The position numbers and the translations under genes were made by a program. DNA of 64,000 nucleotides from Massilia solisilvae. GTDB lineage: Bacteria; Pseudomonadota; Gammaproteobacteria; Burkholderiales; Burkholderiaceae_D. The notes under the pieces were generated by a model. The model did no database searches. It was given only the letters and a program-made list of their open reading frames with translations, and was not told the DNA's origin. The DNA lies in NCBI RefSeq assembly GCF_024753215.1, contig NZ_JANUGV010000002.1, positions 558,001-622,000 of the forward strand. The letters are read 5' to 3'. Of this stretch, positions 25,998-35,470 are shown piece by piece. Each line of letters begins with the position of its first letter. Within the stretch, counting starts at the first letter, position 1.

Positions 25998-27952
25998 GCG
26001 GTATGGCACGCATGACGTGGCTGGTGAACCGTTTGCGATGCATGTCCGTGGCCGAGGTGGGCTACCGGGTGCAACAGGCGGCGGTGACCAGACTGGGCAA
26101 GCGCATCGACGCGGGCGCGCCGCCGCCGCTGCCGCGTGCGCTGACCTTGCGCCTGCAGGGCGCGCCCGCGCTCGATGCGGCCGAGCGCGCGGCGCTGCTG
26201 GACGATGCCGAGCGCATTCTCGCCGGCCACGTGCTGCTGTTCGCCGACCGCCGCTTCGACGTCGGCGCGCCGCCCGCCTGGAACCGCGACCCCGACAGCG
26301 GCGTTACCGCGCCGGCCGTCTTCGCCGGCGACCTGCAGGTGACCGACCGCGACAAGGTGGGCGACATCAAGCACATCTGGGAACTGAACCGCCACCTGCA
26401 CCTGGTGCGGCTGGCCCAGGCCTGGGCGCTCACCGGCGAAGAGCGCTGGGCCAGGGCGCTGGCCGCCCAGCTCAGGAGCTGGCTCGACCAGTGCCCGCCA
26501 TCGACCGGCCCCAACTGGACCAGTTCGCTGGAGCTGGGCATTCGCCTGATCAACTGGAGCCTGGCCTGGCAACTGTGCGGCGGCGAGGCCGGGCCGCTGT
26601 TCGCGGGCGAGGAGGGCGAGCGCCTGCGCGCCGACTGGCTGGCCAGCATCCACGCCCACTGCCGCAGCATCGCGCGCCACCTGTCGCGCCACTCGTCGGC
26701 CAACAACCACCTGATCGGCGAACTGGCGGGCCTGTACGTGGCGTCGAGCACCTGGCCGTGCTGGCGCGCATCGCACGGCTGGCGCGAGCAGGCGCGGCGC
26801 GAGCTCGAAACGCAGGCCCAGGCCCAGTTTGCGCGCGACGGTGTCAACCGCGAGCAGGCCTTCGCCTACCACGTCTTTTCGAGCGAATTCCTGTTCGTCG
26901 CGGGCCTGCTCGGCCAGGCCAGCGGCGAGCCGTTCTCGCGCAACTACTGGGGCGTGCTGCAGCGCGCGCTGCGCTTCCTGCGTTCGGTGATGGACGTGGG
27001 CGGCCACGTGCCGATGGTGGGCGACGCCGATGACGGCGCCGTGTTCCGGCTCGACGCCACTGGCGCCAGTCGTGCCGCCCAGCTGCTGGCGCTGGGCGAC
27101 GCGGTGTTCGGCGGCGGCAGCCACGCGCATCCCGGCGCGCGCTGGCTGCTGCACGCGCTGCCCGGCCCGCGCCCGGACGCGGACGCGCACGAGACCGAAA
27201 CCGGCTGGGCCTTCCCCGACGGCGGCTACCTGCTGTTCGGGGCCAACTTCGGCACCGCGCGCGAAATCAAGGGCATGCTCGACTGCGGCCCGCTCGGCTA
27301 CCTGGGCATTGCCGCCCACGGCCACGCCGACGCGCTCGCGCTCACGCTGTCGGTGGCTGGCGAAGAGTGCCTGGTCGATCCCGGCACCTATTCGTACTGG
27401 CAGGCGCAGAAGTGGCGCGATTATTTTCGCGGCACGGCGGCGCACAACACGGTGCGCATCGACGGCCTGGACCAGTCCGTTTCCGGCGGGCGCTTCATGT
27501 GGCTGAAGAAGGCCGGCGCCGCGATCGAGCGCATGCCGCAGTCGCCGCACGACTTCGATTTCCGCGGCTCGCACGACGGCTACCAGCGCCTGGCCGACCC
27601 GGTGCGCCACGTGCGCAGCGTGCGCTTCGACGGCGCCAGCCACACGCTGGTGGTGCGCGACGAAGTGGCGGCGCGCCGGCCGCACGAGGTCGAATTGTTC
27701 TGGCATTTTGCGCCGGAACTGAACGTGCGCCTGACCAGCACCGGCCTGTCCGCGCGCGGCAAGGGCTTCACGCTGCAGATGCAGGCCGTGGGCGCCGACC
27801 TGAAGCTCGAACTGGTGCGCGCGGCCGAGCATCCGCCGCTCGGCTGGATCTCGCGTAGCTATGAGGCAAAGGAACCGTGCGACGTACTTCGTATCACAAC
27901 GGTATCGTCCGCAGTGCCGGTTGAATGCCGCTTCACCATCAACTTCATCTAG
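25994..27952 (+). CDS. Heparinase II/III family protein (no signal peptide)
   Basis: This 652-aa protein has an N-terminal alpha-helical toroid (about 80-380, with ELNRHLHLVRLAQAW and SRHSSANNHLIGELAGL) and a C-terminal heparinase II/III beta domain (about 410-640) containing AAHGHADALALTLSV, VDPGTYSYWQ and FRGTAAHNTVRIDG, where lyase His and Tyr residues are expected. This is the form commonly seen in EPS clusters next to wecB. No export signal is visible, unlike the lyase at 18905, so it may work in the cytoplasm or have a non-lyase role in assembly. GAGGGGG precedes the ATG. Confidence 0.9.
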   Translation: MSGMARMTWLVNRLRCMSVAEVGYRVQQAAVTRLGKRIDAGAPPPLPRALTLRLQGAPALDAAERAALLDDAERILAGHVLLFADRRFDVGAPPAWNRDPDSGVTAPAVFAGDLQVTDRDKVGDIKHIWELNRHLHLVRLAQAWALTGEERWARALAAQLRSWLDQCPPSTGPNWTSSLELGIRLINWSLAWQLCGGEAGPLFAGEEGERLRADWLASIHAHCRSIARHLSRHSSANNHLIGELAGLYVASSTWPCWRASHGWREQARRELETQAQAQFARDGVNREQAFAYHVFSSEFLFVAGLLGQASGEPFSRNYWGVLQRALRFLRSVMDVGGHVPMVGDADDGAVFRLDATGASRAAQLLALGDAVFGGGSHAHPGARWLLHALPGPRPDADAHETETGWAFPDGGYLLFGANFGTAREIKGMLDCGPLGYLGIAAHGHADALALTLSVAGEECLVDPGTYSYWQAQKWRDYFRGTAAHNTVRIDGLDQSVSGGRFMWLKKAGAAIERMPQSPHDFDFRGSHDGYQRLADPVRHVRSVRFDGASHTLVVRDEVAARRPHEVELFWHFAPELNVRLTSTGLSARGKGFTLQMQAVGADLKLELVRAAEHPPLGWISRSYEAKEPCDVLRITTVSSAVPVECRFTINFI

Positions 27953-27955
27953 AAA

Positions 27956-29074
27956 ATGTCAAACGATAACAAGCTACTCTACCTCGTCGCCGGTGCGCGT
28001 CCCAACTTCATGAAGATCGCGCCGATCGTCCGTGCCCTCCAGGCGCAGGACAGGCTGACCTTCAAGATCATCCACACCGGGCAGCACTACGACCGCGACA
28101 TGAACGACGTGTTTTTCGAAGAGCTGGGCATCCCGCAGCCCGACGTCTTCATGGCTGCCGGCGGCGGCAGCCACGCGCATCAGACCGCCAGGATCATGGT
28201 CGGCTTCGAGGAATTGTGCACGGCCGAGCGCCCCGGCGCGGTGCTGGTGGTGGGCGACGTCAACTCCACGCTGGCCTGTTCGATCGTCGCCAAAAAGCTG
28301 AACATCCCCGTCGCCCACGTCGAGGCGGGCCTGCGCAGCGGCGACATGGCCATGCCCGAGGAAATCAACCGCCTGGTCACGGACAGCATCTCGGACTGGT
28401 TCTTCGTTACCGAGCCGTCGGCAGTGGAGCACCTGCGCCGCGAGGGCAAGCCTGAAGCCGCCATCCACTACGTTGGCCACGTCATGGTGGACAACGTGCT
28501 GTTCCAGGCCGACAAACTGTCCCGCTCGGACACCTCAGGTTTCGAGACCAGCGCCTTCAAGGCCCGCCAGGCGGAGCAGGGTGGCCGCTACGGCGTGGTC
28601 ACGCTGCACCGCCCCAGCAACGTGGACGACGCCGCCACCTTCACCCGCATCGCCGGCGCCCTCAGGGAGATTGCCGCCGAGCTGCCGCTGGTGTTCCCGG
28701 TGCACCCGCGCACCCGCGCCAACATCGACAGGTTCGGCATCGACCTGGGTCCCGACATCACGCTCGCCGGCCCCCAGGCCTACATGGCCTTCCTCAACCT
28801 GTGGAAAGACGCGGCGGTGGTGCTCACCGACAGCGGCGGCCTGCAGGAAGAGACCACCGCGCTGGGCGTGCCGTGCGTGACGATACGCGAGAACACCGAG
28901 CGCCCGGTCACGGTGGACGAGGGCTCCAACGTGCTGGCCGGCACCGACCCGGCCACCATCGTGCGGGAAGCGCGCAAGGTGCTGCGCGGCGAAGGCAAGC
29001 AGGGCCGCCGCCCCCACCTGTGGGACGGCAAGGCCGCCGAACGCATCGTCGCCATCCTGGCCGGGGAGGTCTGA
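27956..29074 (+). CDS. wecB: UDP-N-acetylglucosamine 2-epimerase (non-hydrolysing)
   Basis: This 372-aa GT-B-like epimerase interconverts UDP-GlcNAc and UDP-ManNAc. Conserved blocks are GARPNFMKIAPI near 13-24, VVGDVNSTLAC near 98-108, HVEAGLRSGD near 121-130 and TDSGGLQEE near 290-298. It lies three bases after the heparinase-like gene and overlaps the WecG-type gene by one base. Its product is the expected donor for the WecG/TagA-type transferase that follows, which supports ManNAc or ManNAcA in the polymer. Confidence 0.96.
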   Translation: MSNDNKLLYLVAGARPNFMKIAPIVRALQAQDRLTFKIIHTGQHYDRDMNDVFFEELGIPQPDVFMAAGGGSHAHQTARIMVGFEELCTAERPGAVLVVGDVNSTLACSIVAKKLNIPVAHVEAGLRSGDMAMPEEINRLVTDSISDWFFVTEPSAVEHLRREGKPEAAIHYVGHVMVDNVLFQADKLSRSDTSGFETSAFKARQAEQGGRYGVVTLHRPSNVDDAATFTRIAGALREIAAELPLVFPVHPRTRANIDRFGIDLGPDITLAGPQAYMAFLNLWKDAAVVLTDSGGLQEETTALGVPCVTIRENTERPVTVDEGSNVLAGTDPATIVREARKVLRGEGKQGRRPHLWDGKAAERIVAILAGEV

Positions 29075-29817
29075 TGGGAGAGCGCATCACGTTGATGGGC
29101 TGCCAGGTCGACAACCTGTCGATGGAGGAAACGCTCGGCCGCATCGAGCAGTTCATCCAGTCCGGCCAGCCGCACCAGCATGTGGTGGTGAACGTGGACA
29201 AGCTGGTCAAGGCCAGCCGCGACCCCGGGCTGCGGCAGATCATCAACGAATGCGCGCTCATCAACGCCGACGGCATGCCCGTGGTGTGGGCCTCGCGCCT
29301 GCTCGGCAAGCCGCTCAAGGAGCGCGTCGCCGGCGTCGACCTGTTCGAGGCGCTGATGCGGCGCGCCGGCGAAAAGGGCTGGCGCGTGTTCCTGCTGGGC
29401 GCGCGCGAGGAAGTCGTGAGCAAGGTCGCCGACACCTACCAGCGCAAGTATCCGCGCCTGGTGCTGGCCGGCTACCGCAACGGCTACTGGAAGGGCGAGG
29501 CCGAAGAGCTTGACGTCGCGCGCCAGATCCGCGACAGTAGGGCCGATTTGCTGTTCGTTGCGATCAGCTCGCCGAAGAAGGAGCAATTTCTCGGCCGCTA
29601 CCAGGCCGAGATGAAGATCCCGTTCGCGATGGGTGTCGGCGGCACCTTCGACGTGGCCATTGGACGCGTCAAGCGCGCGCCCGTGTGGATGCAGAAGTCG
29701 GGCCTGGAATGGTTCTACCGCTTCCTGCAGGAGCCGCGCCGCATGTTCCGCCGCTACTTCATCGACGACATGGCCTTCATCTGGCTGTTCATCAAGGAGG
29801 CGGCGCGAAAACCGTAG
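29074..29817 (+). CDS. WecG/TagA/CpsF family glycosyltransferase
   Basis: This 247-aa GT26 enzyme has the family motifs [31 protein letters not shown] and [16 protein letters not shown]. Members transfer ManNAc or ManNAcA from a UDP donor onto lipid-linked GlcNAc, so pairing with wecB is logical. GGGGAGG precedes ATG 29074. The C-terminal helix ([18 protein letters not shown]) is basic and aromatic and may bind the membrane. A palindromic repeat begins 14 bases after the stop. Confidence 0.93.
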   Translation: MGERITLMGCQVDNLSMEETLGRIEQFIQSGQPHQHVVVNVDKLVKASRDPGLRQIINECALINADGMPVVWASRLLGKPLKERVAGVDLFEALMRRAGEKGWRVFLLGAREEVVSKVADTYQRKYPRLVLAGYRNGYWKGEAEELDVARQIRDSRADLLFVAISSPKKEQFLGRYQAEMKIPFAMGVGGTFDVAIGRVKRAPVWMQKSGLEWFYRFLQEPRRMFRRYFIDDMAFIWLFIKEAARKP

Positions 29818-29830
29818 CCGCCTGCATTCC

Positions 29831-29937
29831 GTAGGGTGGGCGGGTTTCCCGCCCACGCGTTCCACGGCGGCTCGCGTCGCCGCACAGGCCATTTATGCAT
29901 GGTTTGCACGCGTGGGCAGGCAACCTGCCCACCCTAC
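29831..29937. repeat. Palindromic dispersed element, copy 1
   Basis: The 107-bp element starts GTAGGGTGGGCGGGTTTCCC followed by GCCCACGCGTTC and ends with the partly complementary CGCGTGGGCAGGCAACCTGC then CCACCCTAC. A second copy with nearly the same termini is at 59331-59429 and a decayed left half is at 51424-51452. The middle differs between copies. It fills most of the gap between the WecG-type gene and galE. Confidence 0.85.
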
Positions 29938-29962
29938 CCAAATTCAGAAAAGAGAGAATCAC

Positions 29963-30961
29963 ATGAAAATTCTGGTCACCGGCGGCATGGGCTATATCGG
30001 CTCGCACACCTGCGTCGAACTGCTCAACGCCAATCACGAGGTCGTGGTCGTGGACAACCTGTGCAACGCCCAGGCCTCGGTCAAGGACCGCGTCGAGAAG
30101 ATCACCGGCAAGAGCATCGTCTTCGAACAGGTCGACATCCGCGACCGCTTGGGGCTCGAAGCGGTGTTTCGCAAGTACCCGATCGATGCCGTCATCCACT
30201 TCGCCGGCCTGAAGGCCGTGGGCGAATCGGTGGAGCAGCCGCTGCGCTACTACGACAACAACGTCTCGGGCAGCGTGGTGCTGTTCGAAACCATGGGCAA
30301 GTACGGCGTGAAGACCATCGTGTTCAGCTCGTCCGCCACGGTGTATGGCGACCCGGCCTCGGTGCCGATCCGCGAGGACTTCCCGCTGTCGGCCACCAAC
30401 CCCTACGGACGCAGCAAGCTGATGATCGAGGACATCCTGCGCGACCTGCACAAGGCCGAGCCCGACTGGCAGATCGCGCTGCTGCGCTACTTCAACCCGG
30501 TGGGCGCGCACGAGAGCGGCCTGATCGGCGAGGAGCCGAGCGGCATCCCGAACAACCTGGTGCCGTACATCGCGCAAGTGGCGACCGGCGTGCGCGAGAA
30601 GCTGAACGTGTACGGCGGCGATTACCCGACGCCGGACGGCACCGGCATGCGCGACTACATCCACGTGGTGGACCTGGCCATCGGTCACGTGAAGACGCTC
30701 GACAAGCTGGCGACACGTCCTGGCATAGTTACCTACAATCTGGGGACCGGGCGCGGCAACAGCGTGCTGGAGATGGTGCGCGCTTTCGAACAAGCTTCAG
30801 GCCGCAAGATTCCCTATCAAATCGTTGACCGTCGTCCGGGCGATATCGCGAAGTGCTACGCCGATCCGAGCCGCGCCCGCGACGAGTTGGGCTGGACCGC
30901 CGAGCGCGATATCGCGCAAATGTGTGCCGACGTTTGGCACTACCAGACAACACCGAAGTAA
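29963..30961 (+). CDS. galE: UDP-glucose 4-epimerase
   Basis: This 332-aa enzyme interconverts UDP-glucose and UDP-galactose (or the N-acetyl forms). The NAD-binding [16 protein letters not shown] is at 6-21, [10 protein letters not shown] near 123-132 supplies the catalytic Ser/Thr, and YxxxK is in [11 protein letters not shown]. The length is typical of GalE. ATG 29963 is preceded by AGAGAGAA. The nucleotidyltransferase gene follows 19 bases later. It probably provides galactose for the EPS. Confidence 0.95.
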   Translation: MKILVTGGMGYIGSHTCVELLNANHEVVVVDNLCNAQASVKDRVEKITGKSIVFEQVDIRDRLGLEAVFRKYPIDAVIHFAGLKAVGESVEQPLRYYDNNVSGSVVLFETMGKYGVKTIVFSSSATVYGDPASVPIREDFPLSATNPYGRSKLMIEDILRDLHKAEPDWQIALLRYFNPVGAHESGLIGEEPSGIPNNLVPYIAQVATGVREKLNVYGGDYPTPDGTGMRDYIHVVDLAIGHVKTLDKLATRPGIVTYNLGTGRGNSVLEMVRAFEQASGRKIPYQIVDRRPGDIAKCYADPSRARDELGWTAERDIAQMCADVWHYQTTPK

Positions 30962-30980
30962 TGGTCATGAGGACGGTCTA

Positions 30981-32144
30981 ATGAAAGCAATGATTCTTGC
31001 GGCAGGCAAGGGCACCCGTGTGCGCCCGCTCACTTACGACCTGCCGAAACCGATGATTCCCCTGCTGGGCAAACCCGTGATGGCCTACCTGGTCGAACAC
31101 CTGCACAAGTATGGTGTCACCGAGATCATGGTCAACGTCAGCCACCTGCACGAAAAGATCGAGGAGTATTTCGGCGAGGGCCACCAGTTCGGTGTGCAGA
31201 TCGGCTACTCGTTCGAGGGCTACACCACCGACAGCGGCGAAGTCGTGGCCGAGCCCATCGGTTCGGCCGGCGGCATGAAGAAGATCCAGGACTTCGGCGG
31301 CTTCTTCGACGACACCACCATCGTGCTGTGCGGCGACGCGCTGATCGACCTGGACCTGAAGGCCGCGCTGCTCGAGCACCGCCGCAAGGGCGCGCTGGCC
31401 TCCGTGATCACGCGCGAGGTGCCGTGGGACAAGGTGTCGTCCTACGGCGTGGTGGTCGCGGACGAGGACGGCCGCATCACCCGGTTCCAGGAAAAGCCGA
31501 AGCAGGAAGAAGCGTTGTCCAATTTCATCAGCACCGGCATCTACATTTTCGAGCCCGAAGTCATCGACATGATCCCGTCCGGCGTGCCGTTCGACATCGG
31601 CTCCGAGCTGTTCCCCTTGCTGGCCGAAAAGGGCCTGCCGTTCTACGCGCAAAAGCGCCCGTTCAACTGGCTCGACATCGGCAGCGTGGGCGATTACTGG
31701 GAAGTGCTGCAGAACGTGCTCACTGGCGAGATCAACAATTTCGACGTGCCCGGCATCCAGATCGAACCGGGCCTGTGGGTCGGCCTGAACACCAGCATCG
31801 ACTGGCATGGCACCCGCATCGAGGGGCCGGTGTACATCGGTTCGGGCGTCAGGATCGAACCGGGCGTGACCATCGTCGGGCCGACCTGGATCGGCCATGG
31901 CAGCCACATCTGTGAAGGCGCGGAAATCGTGCGCAGCGTGTTGTTCGAATATACTCGCGTGTTGAACGATGTCACGCTGCACGAGATGATCGTGTTTAAA
32001 GATTACAGCGTGGACCGCGCGGGCCAGATGAAGCACGCGTCCGAATACCGCTCCGAGGAATGGCTCAATGCGCGCGACCGGCGCCGCATGAGCCGCAAGG
32101 AAGTCGCCAACGATTCTGCAAGTTTAGAGAAAGCAACCGCATGA
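30981..32144 (+). CDS. NDP-sugar pyrophosphorylase with C-terminal left-handed beta-helix
   Basis: This 387-aa nucleotidyltransferase has the activating loop AAGKGTRVRPLTYDLPKPMIP at 7-27, LCGDALIDLDL with the metal Asp near 113-119, FQEKPKQ, and a hexapeptide-repeat tail (GPVYIGSGVRIEPGVTIVGP). The overall form is that of eukaryote-like GDP-mannose or glucose-1-phosphate pyrophosphorylases; the nucleotide and sugar are not certain. The stop overlaps manC by four bases. Having two pyrophosphorylases in tandem suggests a different product from ManC. Confidence 0.85.
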   Translation: MKAMILAAGKGTRVRPLTYDLPKPMIPLLGKPVMAYLVEHLHKYGVTEIMVNVSHLHEKIEEYFGEGHQFGVQIGYSFEGYTTDSGEVVAEPIGSAGGMKKIQDFGGFFDDTTIVLCGDALIDLDLKAALLEHRRKGALASVITREVPWDKVSSYGVVVADEDGRITRFQEKPKQEEALSNFISTGIYIFEPEVIDMIPSGVPFDIGSELFPLLAEKGLPFYAQKRPFNWLDIGSVGDYWEVLQNVLTGEINNFDVPGIQIEPGLWVGLNTSIDWHGTRIEGPVYIGSGVRIEPGVTIVGPTWIGHGSHICEGAEIVRSVLFEYTRVLNDVTLHEMIVFKDYSVDRAGQMKHASEYRSEEWLNARDRRRMSRKEVANDSASLEKATA

Positions 32145-33559
32145 AAATCTACCCAGTCATCCTCTCCGGCGGCGCCGGAACCCGCCTGTGGCCCCTGTCG
32201 CGCGCAGTATTGCCCAAGCAACTGCTGCCGCTCGTCTCGGACAAGACCATGCTGCAGGAAACCGCCCTGAGGGTGGCTGGCTGGGCCGGGCTGATGGCCC
32301 CGCTCGTGGTGTGCGGCAACGATCACCGCTTCCTGGTGGCCGAGCAAATGCGCGAAATCGGCGTCACGCCGCTGGGCATTCTGCTCGAGCCGGTGGGCCG
32401 CAACACCGCCCCGGCGGTGGCTGCCGCCGCCCATTACCTGCAGTCGATCGACCCCGATGCGGTCATGCTGGTGTTGCCGGCGGACCATGTGGTCGAGGAC
32501 CGCGACGCCTTCCAGGCCGCGGTCAGCCGCGCCTGGCCGCTGGTGCAGCGCGGTTCGCTGGCCACCTTCGGCATCGTGCCCAACGCCCCGGAAACCGGCT
32601 ACGGCTACATTCGCCGCGGCGAGCCGCTGCCGCTGGTGGACGACTGCTACACGGTGGAACGCTTCGTCGAGAAGCCCGACCGCGACACGGCCGAGGCCTT
32701 CCTGGCCGACGGCGGCTACTACTGGAACAGCGGCATGTTCATGTTCCAGGCATCGCGCTACCTGGTCGAGCTGGAGCGCTTCAAGCCGGAAATCGCGGCG
32801 GCGGCCGAAGCCGCGGTGCGCACCGGCTATCGCGACCTCGATTTCTGCCGCCTGGACGAATCGGCCTTCACCAGCAGCCCGTCCGACTCGATCGACTACG
32901 CGGTGATGGAGCGCACGCGCGACGCCGTCGTGGTGCCGGCCGACATCGGCTGGAACGACGTCGGCTCGTGGTCGGCGCTGTGGGAAGTGCAGCAGCGCGA
33001 TGCGGACGGCAACGCCCAGCGCGGCGACGTGTACCTGGATAACGTGACCAATTCGCTGGTGCGCGCCGAAAGCCGCATCGTGGCGGTGGTCGGCGTCAAG
33101 GACCTGGTGGTGGTGGAAACGCCGGATGCGGTGCTGGTCGCCCACAAGGACCAGGTGCAGCGCGTCAAGCAGGTGGTGGACCACCTCAAGTCGCAGGCGC
33201 GCACCGAGCACCTGCACCACACCCGCGTGTACCGCCCGTGGGGCCACTACGAGGGCATCGACGCGGGCGAGCGCTTCCAGGTCAAGCGCATCACGGTCAA
33301 GCCGGGCGAAAAGCTATCGCTGCAAATGCACCACCACCGTGCCGAGCACTGGGTGGTGGTCTCGGGCACGGCGCGCGTGACCTGTGGCGAGACGGTCAGC
33401 CTGCTGTCCGAGAACGAATCGACCTACATCCCGATCGGCATGAACCACCGTCTGGAAAACCCGGGCAAGGTGCCGCTGCACATCATCGAGGTGCAATCGG
33501 GCAGTTACCTGGGCGAAGACGACATCGTGCGCTTCGAGGACATCTACAAGCGCGCTTGA
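32141..33559 (+). CDS. manC: Mannose-1-phosphate guanylyltransferase / mannose-6-phosphate isomerase
   Basis: This 472-aa bifunctional enzyme has an N-terminal GMP domain (SGGAGTRLWPLSR near 9-21, VLPADHVVED, FVEKPDRDTA) and a C-terminal cupin PMI domain (YRPWGHYEGID near 364-374, QMHHHRAEHWVVVSG with metal-binding His residues). It makes GDP-mannose from fructose-6-phosphate via mannose-6-phosphate and mannose-1-phosphate; the phosphomannomutase step is not encoded here. It feeds Gmd/Fcl. It is the last biosynthetic gene before the PEP-CTERM gene. Confidence 0.96.
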   Translation: MKIYPVILSGGAGTRLWPLSRAVLPKQLLPLVSDKTMLQETALRVAGWAGLMAPLVVCGNDHRFLVAEQMREIGVTPLGILLEPVGRNTAPAVAAAAHYLQSIDPDAVMLVLPADHVVEDRDAFQAAVSRAWPLVQRGSLATFGIVPNAPETGYGYIRRGEPLPLVDDCYTVERFVEKPDRDTAEAFLADGGYYWNSGMFMFQASRYLVELERFKPEIAAAAEAAVRTGYRDLDFCRLDESAFTSSPSDSIDYAVMERTRDAVVVPADIGWNDVGSWSALWEVQQRDADGNAQRGDVYLDNVTNSLVRAESRIVAVVGVKDLVVVETPDAVLVAHKDQVQRVKQVVDHLKSQARTEHLHHTRVYRPWGHYEGIDAGERFQVKRITVKPGEKLSLQMHHHRAEHWVVVSGTARVTCGETVSLLSENESTYIPIGMNHRLENPGKVPLHIIEVQSGSYLGEDDIVRFEDIYKRA

Positions 33560-33647
33560 GTCTTCGCCGGCTCGCCGGCCAAGCGTGCGGTGCGGCCGCC
33601 GTCGCGGCGATACAATGAAATCGTCGAGATCCGATGGGAGGCCCATC

Positions 33648-34355
33648 ATGAAGACGATTCTTGCCGCCGCCGCGATGGCGCTGGCCTGCGGCGGCGCCGC
33701 CGCCCAAACCGGCATCACCGGCCCCAGCCTGCTCGACCCGAGCCGCGAGGCGCAGCTCGAACGCTGGCTGGGCGCGGGCGACATGGCCTTCACCGCCATC
33801 TTCACCGGCAACCCGGGCAACACCTCGCTCGATTTCCACAGCGCCGTGGACGGCAAGGGGCCGACCTTCACGCTGCTCCAGGTCAGCAACACCGCCGGCG
33901 GATCGTGGCTGATTGGCGGCTACAACCCGCAAAGCTGGTCCAGCAGCGATGGCTGGCACGTGACCATGCCTGACTCGCAACGCACTGCCTTCCTTTTCAA
34001 CATGACCGATCCGGCCGTGTATCGTCAGGTGCCGGCCACCTATGTGCTGCCCAGCCAGGGGTCGCGCCAGACCTTCAATGCGGCCGACCACGGCCCCACC
34101 TTCGGCGCCGGTCCGGACTTGTTCGTCAACGACCGGCTCGATGCCGCCTTGTCCTGGCAGGTCAGCTACGGCAACCCGCTGGACGAGGGCAAGAGCATCA
34201 TCGACCGCTCGGTCGGCGGCCAGTTCTTCCACGTCGACGCGCTGCAGCTGTTCGCCGTCTCGCCGATTCCCGAACCGGCGTCGGCCGGCATGCTGCTGGC
34301 TGGCCTGGGATTGATCGCGACGCTTGCAAGGCGCCGCAGGCACTCCGGCGTGTAA
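33648..34355 (+). CDS. PEP-CTERM sorting-domain protein
   Basis: This 235-aa exported protein has a signal peptide ending GGAAA. The body contains LIGGYNPQSWSSSDGWH and AFLFNMTDP blocks (about 85-120) that recall TLDc-type domains. The C-terminus is a full exosortase signal: PEP at 208-210, hydrophobic helix 211-226, then RRRR at 228-231. It is very probably a substrate of XrtB encoded 20 kb upstream. Good ribosome site (GGGAGG). A strong terminator follows, so it may be monocistronic or the operon end. The TLDc resemblance is by eye only. Confidence 0.93.
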   Translation: MKTILAAAAMALACGGAAAQTGITGPSLLDPSREAQLERWLGAGDMAFTAIFTGNPGNTSLDFHSAVDGKGPTFTLLQVSNTAGGSWLIGGYNPQSWSSSDGWHVTMPDSQRTAFLFNMTDPAVYRQVPATYVLPSQGSRQTFNAADHGPTFGAGPDLFVNDRLDAALSWQVSYGNPLDEGKSIIDRSVGGQFFHVDALQLFAVSPIPEPASAGMLLAGLGLIATLARRRRHSGV

Positions 34356-34383
34356 TGGTTTTGCCGCAAGCTGTGGCATGATG

Positions 34384-34410
34384 AAACGGAAGCGCTCGCT
34401 TCCGTTTTTT
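34384..34410 (+). terminator. Rho-independent terminator after the PEP-CTERM gene
   Basis: AAACGGAAGCG (34384-34394) and CGCTTCCGTTT (34397-34407) form a perfect stem with a two-base gap, in practice a shorter stem with a tetraloop, followed by TTT. It lies 29 bases after the stop codon. Confidence 0.85.
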
Positions 34411-34432
34411 CGTCCAGCGACCAGAACTGCCC

Positions 34433-35464
34433 ATGACCCCAACCCTGCGCACTTGCCTGATCCTGTCCCTTGCCCTGTTCTCCTGCGCCGGCGGCGCCCG
34501 CGCCCAATTCGTCGCCGCCGCGGCGCTGCAGCCGAAGCAACTGGCCATCGTCATCAACGACGACGAGCCCAATAGCGTGGCGGTCGGCGCCTACTACCGC
34601 AAGCGCCGCAACATCCCGGCAGCCAACGTGGTGCACGTCAGGATTCCCGGCAAGCCGCGCCAGATCAGCCCGGAGCGCTTCGCGGAATTGAAGGAAGAAA
34701 TCGACGGCAAGCTCGGCAAGGATGTGCAGGCCGTGCTGATGATCTGGACCGCGCCGTATGCGGTGCGCTGCAACTCGATCACGGCCGCCTACACCCTCGG
34801 CTACGACGCGGCCCAGTGCGAGAACACCTGCGGCGCCGGCCGTCCCAGCCCCTACTTCAACTCCACGTCGCCGCGCCCGTACACCGACCTGGACATGCGC
34901 CTGTCGATGCTGCTGCCGACCGAATCGGTGGAGCAGGCCAAGGCGCTGATCGACCGCGGCGTGGCCAGCGGCTTCAAGCTGCGCCCGGCCACGGCCTACT
35001 ACCTGACCACGTCCGAAAAGGCGCGCAACTCGCGCGCCACGTTCTTTCCGCCCGAGGGCCGCTTCGATTCCCGCAAGCTGGCCACGCGCCGCCTGCAGGC
35101 CGATGCCCTCGAAGGCGTGAACGACGTGATGATCTACCAGACCGGCGTGGCGCAGGTGGACAAGCTCGATACGATCCGGTTCCTGCCGGGCGCACTGGCC
35201 GACCACCTGACTTCGCTTGGCGGCGACTTGCTGGGGGAAGGGCAGATGAGCATCCTGCGCTGGCTGCAGGCCGGCGCGACGGCCAGCTACGGCACGGTGA
35301 CCGAGCCCTGCAACTACTGGCAGAAATTCCCCAATCCGGCGGTGCTGCTCAAGCACTACGTGCAGGGCAACACCGCGATCGAGGCATATTGGAAGAGTGT
35401 GGCGTGGCCGACGCAGGGGGTATTCGTCGGCGAACCGCTGGCCGCGCCGTATCGGCGGCGCTGA
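34433..35464 (+). CDS. TIGR03790 family exported protein (exosortase-genome specific)
   Basis: This 343-aa protein has a signal peptide ending GARA. Its mature part includes QLAIVINDDEPNSVAVGAYY, RRNIPAANVVHVRIPG, LMIWTAPYAVRCNSITAAY and a late block (GATASYGTVTEPCNYWQKFPN). It agrees with TIGR03790, an uncharacterised family restricted to species that carry exosortases. It retains Cys residues (CNS, CENTCG, CNYW) that could form disulfides. No enzymatic function is known. It starts 23 bases after a terminator, so it probably has its own promoter or relies on read-through. It is convergent with the lipoprotein gene. Confidence 0.85.
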   Translation: MTPTLRTCLILSLALFSCAGGARAQFVAAAALQPKQLAIVINDDEPNSVAVGAYYRKRRNIPAANVVHVRIPGKPRQISPERFAELKEEIDGKLGKDVQAVLMIWTAPYAVRCNSITAAYTLGYDAAQCENTCGAGRPSPYFNSTSPRPYTDLDMRLSMLLPTESVEQAKALIDRGVASGFKLRPATAYYLTTSEKARNSRATFFPPEGRFDSRKLATRRLQADALEGVNDVMIYQTGVAQVDKLDTIRFLPGALADHLTSLGGDLLGEGQMSILRWLQAGATASYGTVTEPCNYWQKFPNPAVLLKHYVQGNTAIEAYWKSVAWPTQGVFVGEPLAAPYRRR

Positions 35465-35470
35465 GGGGGT

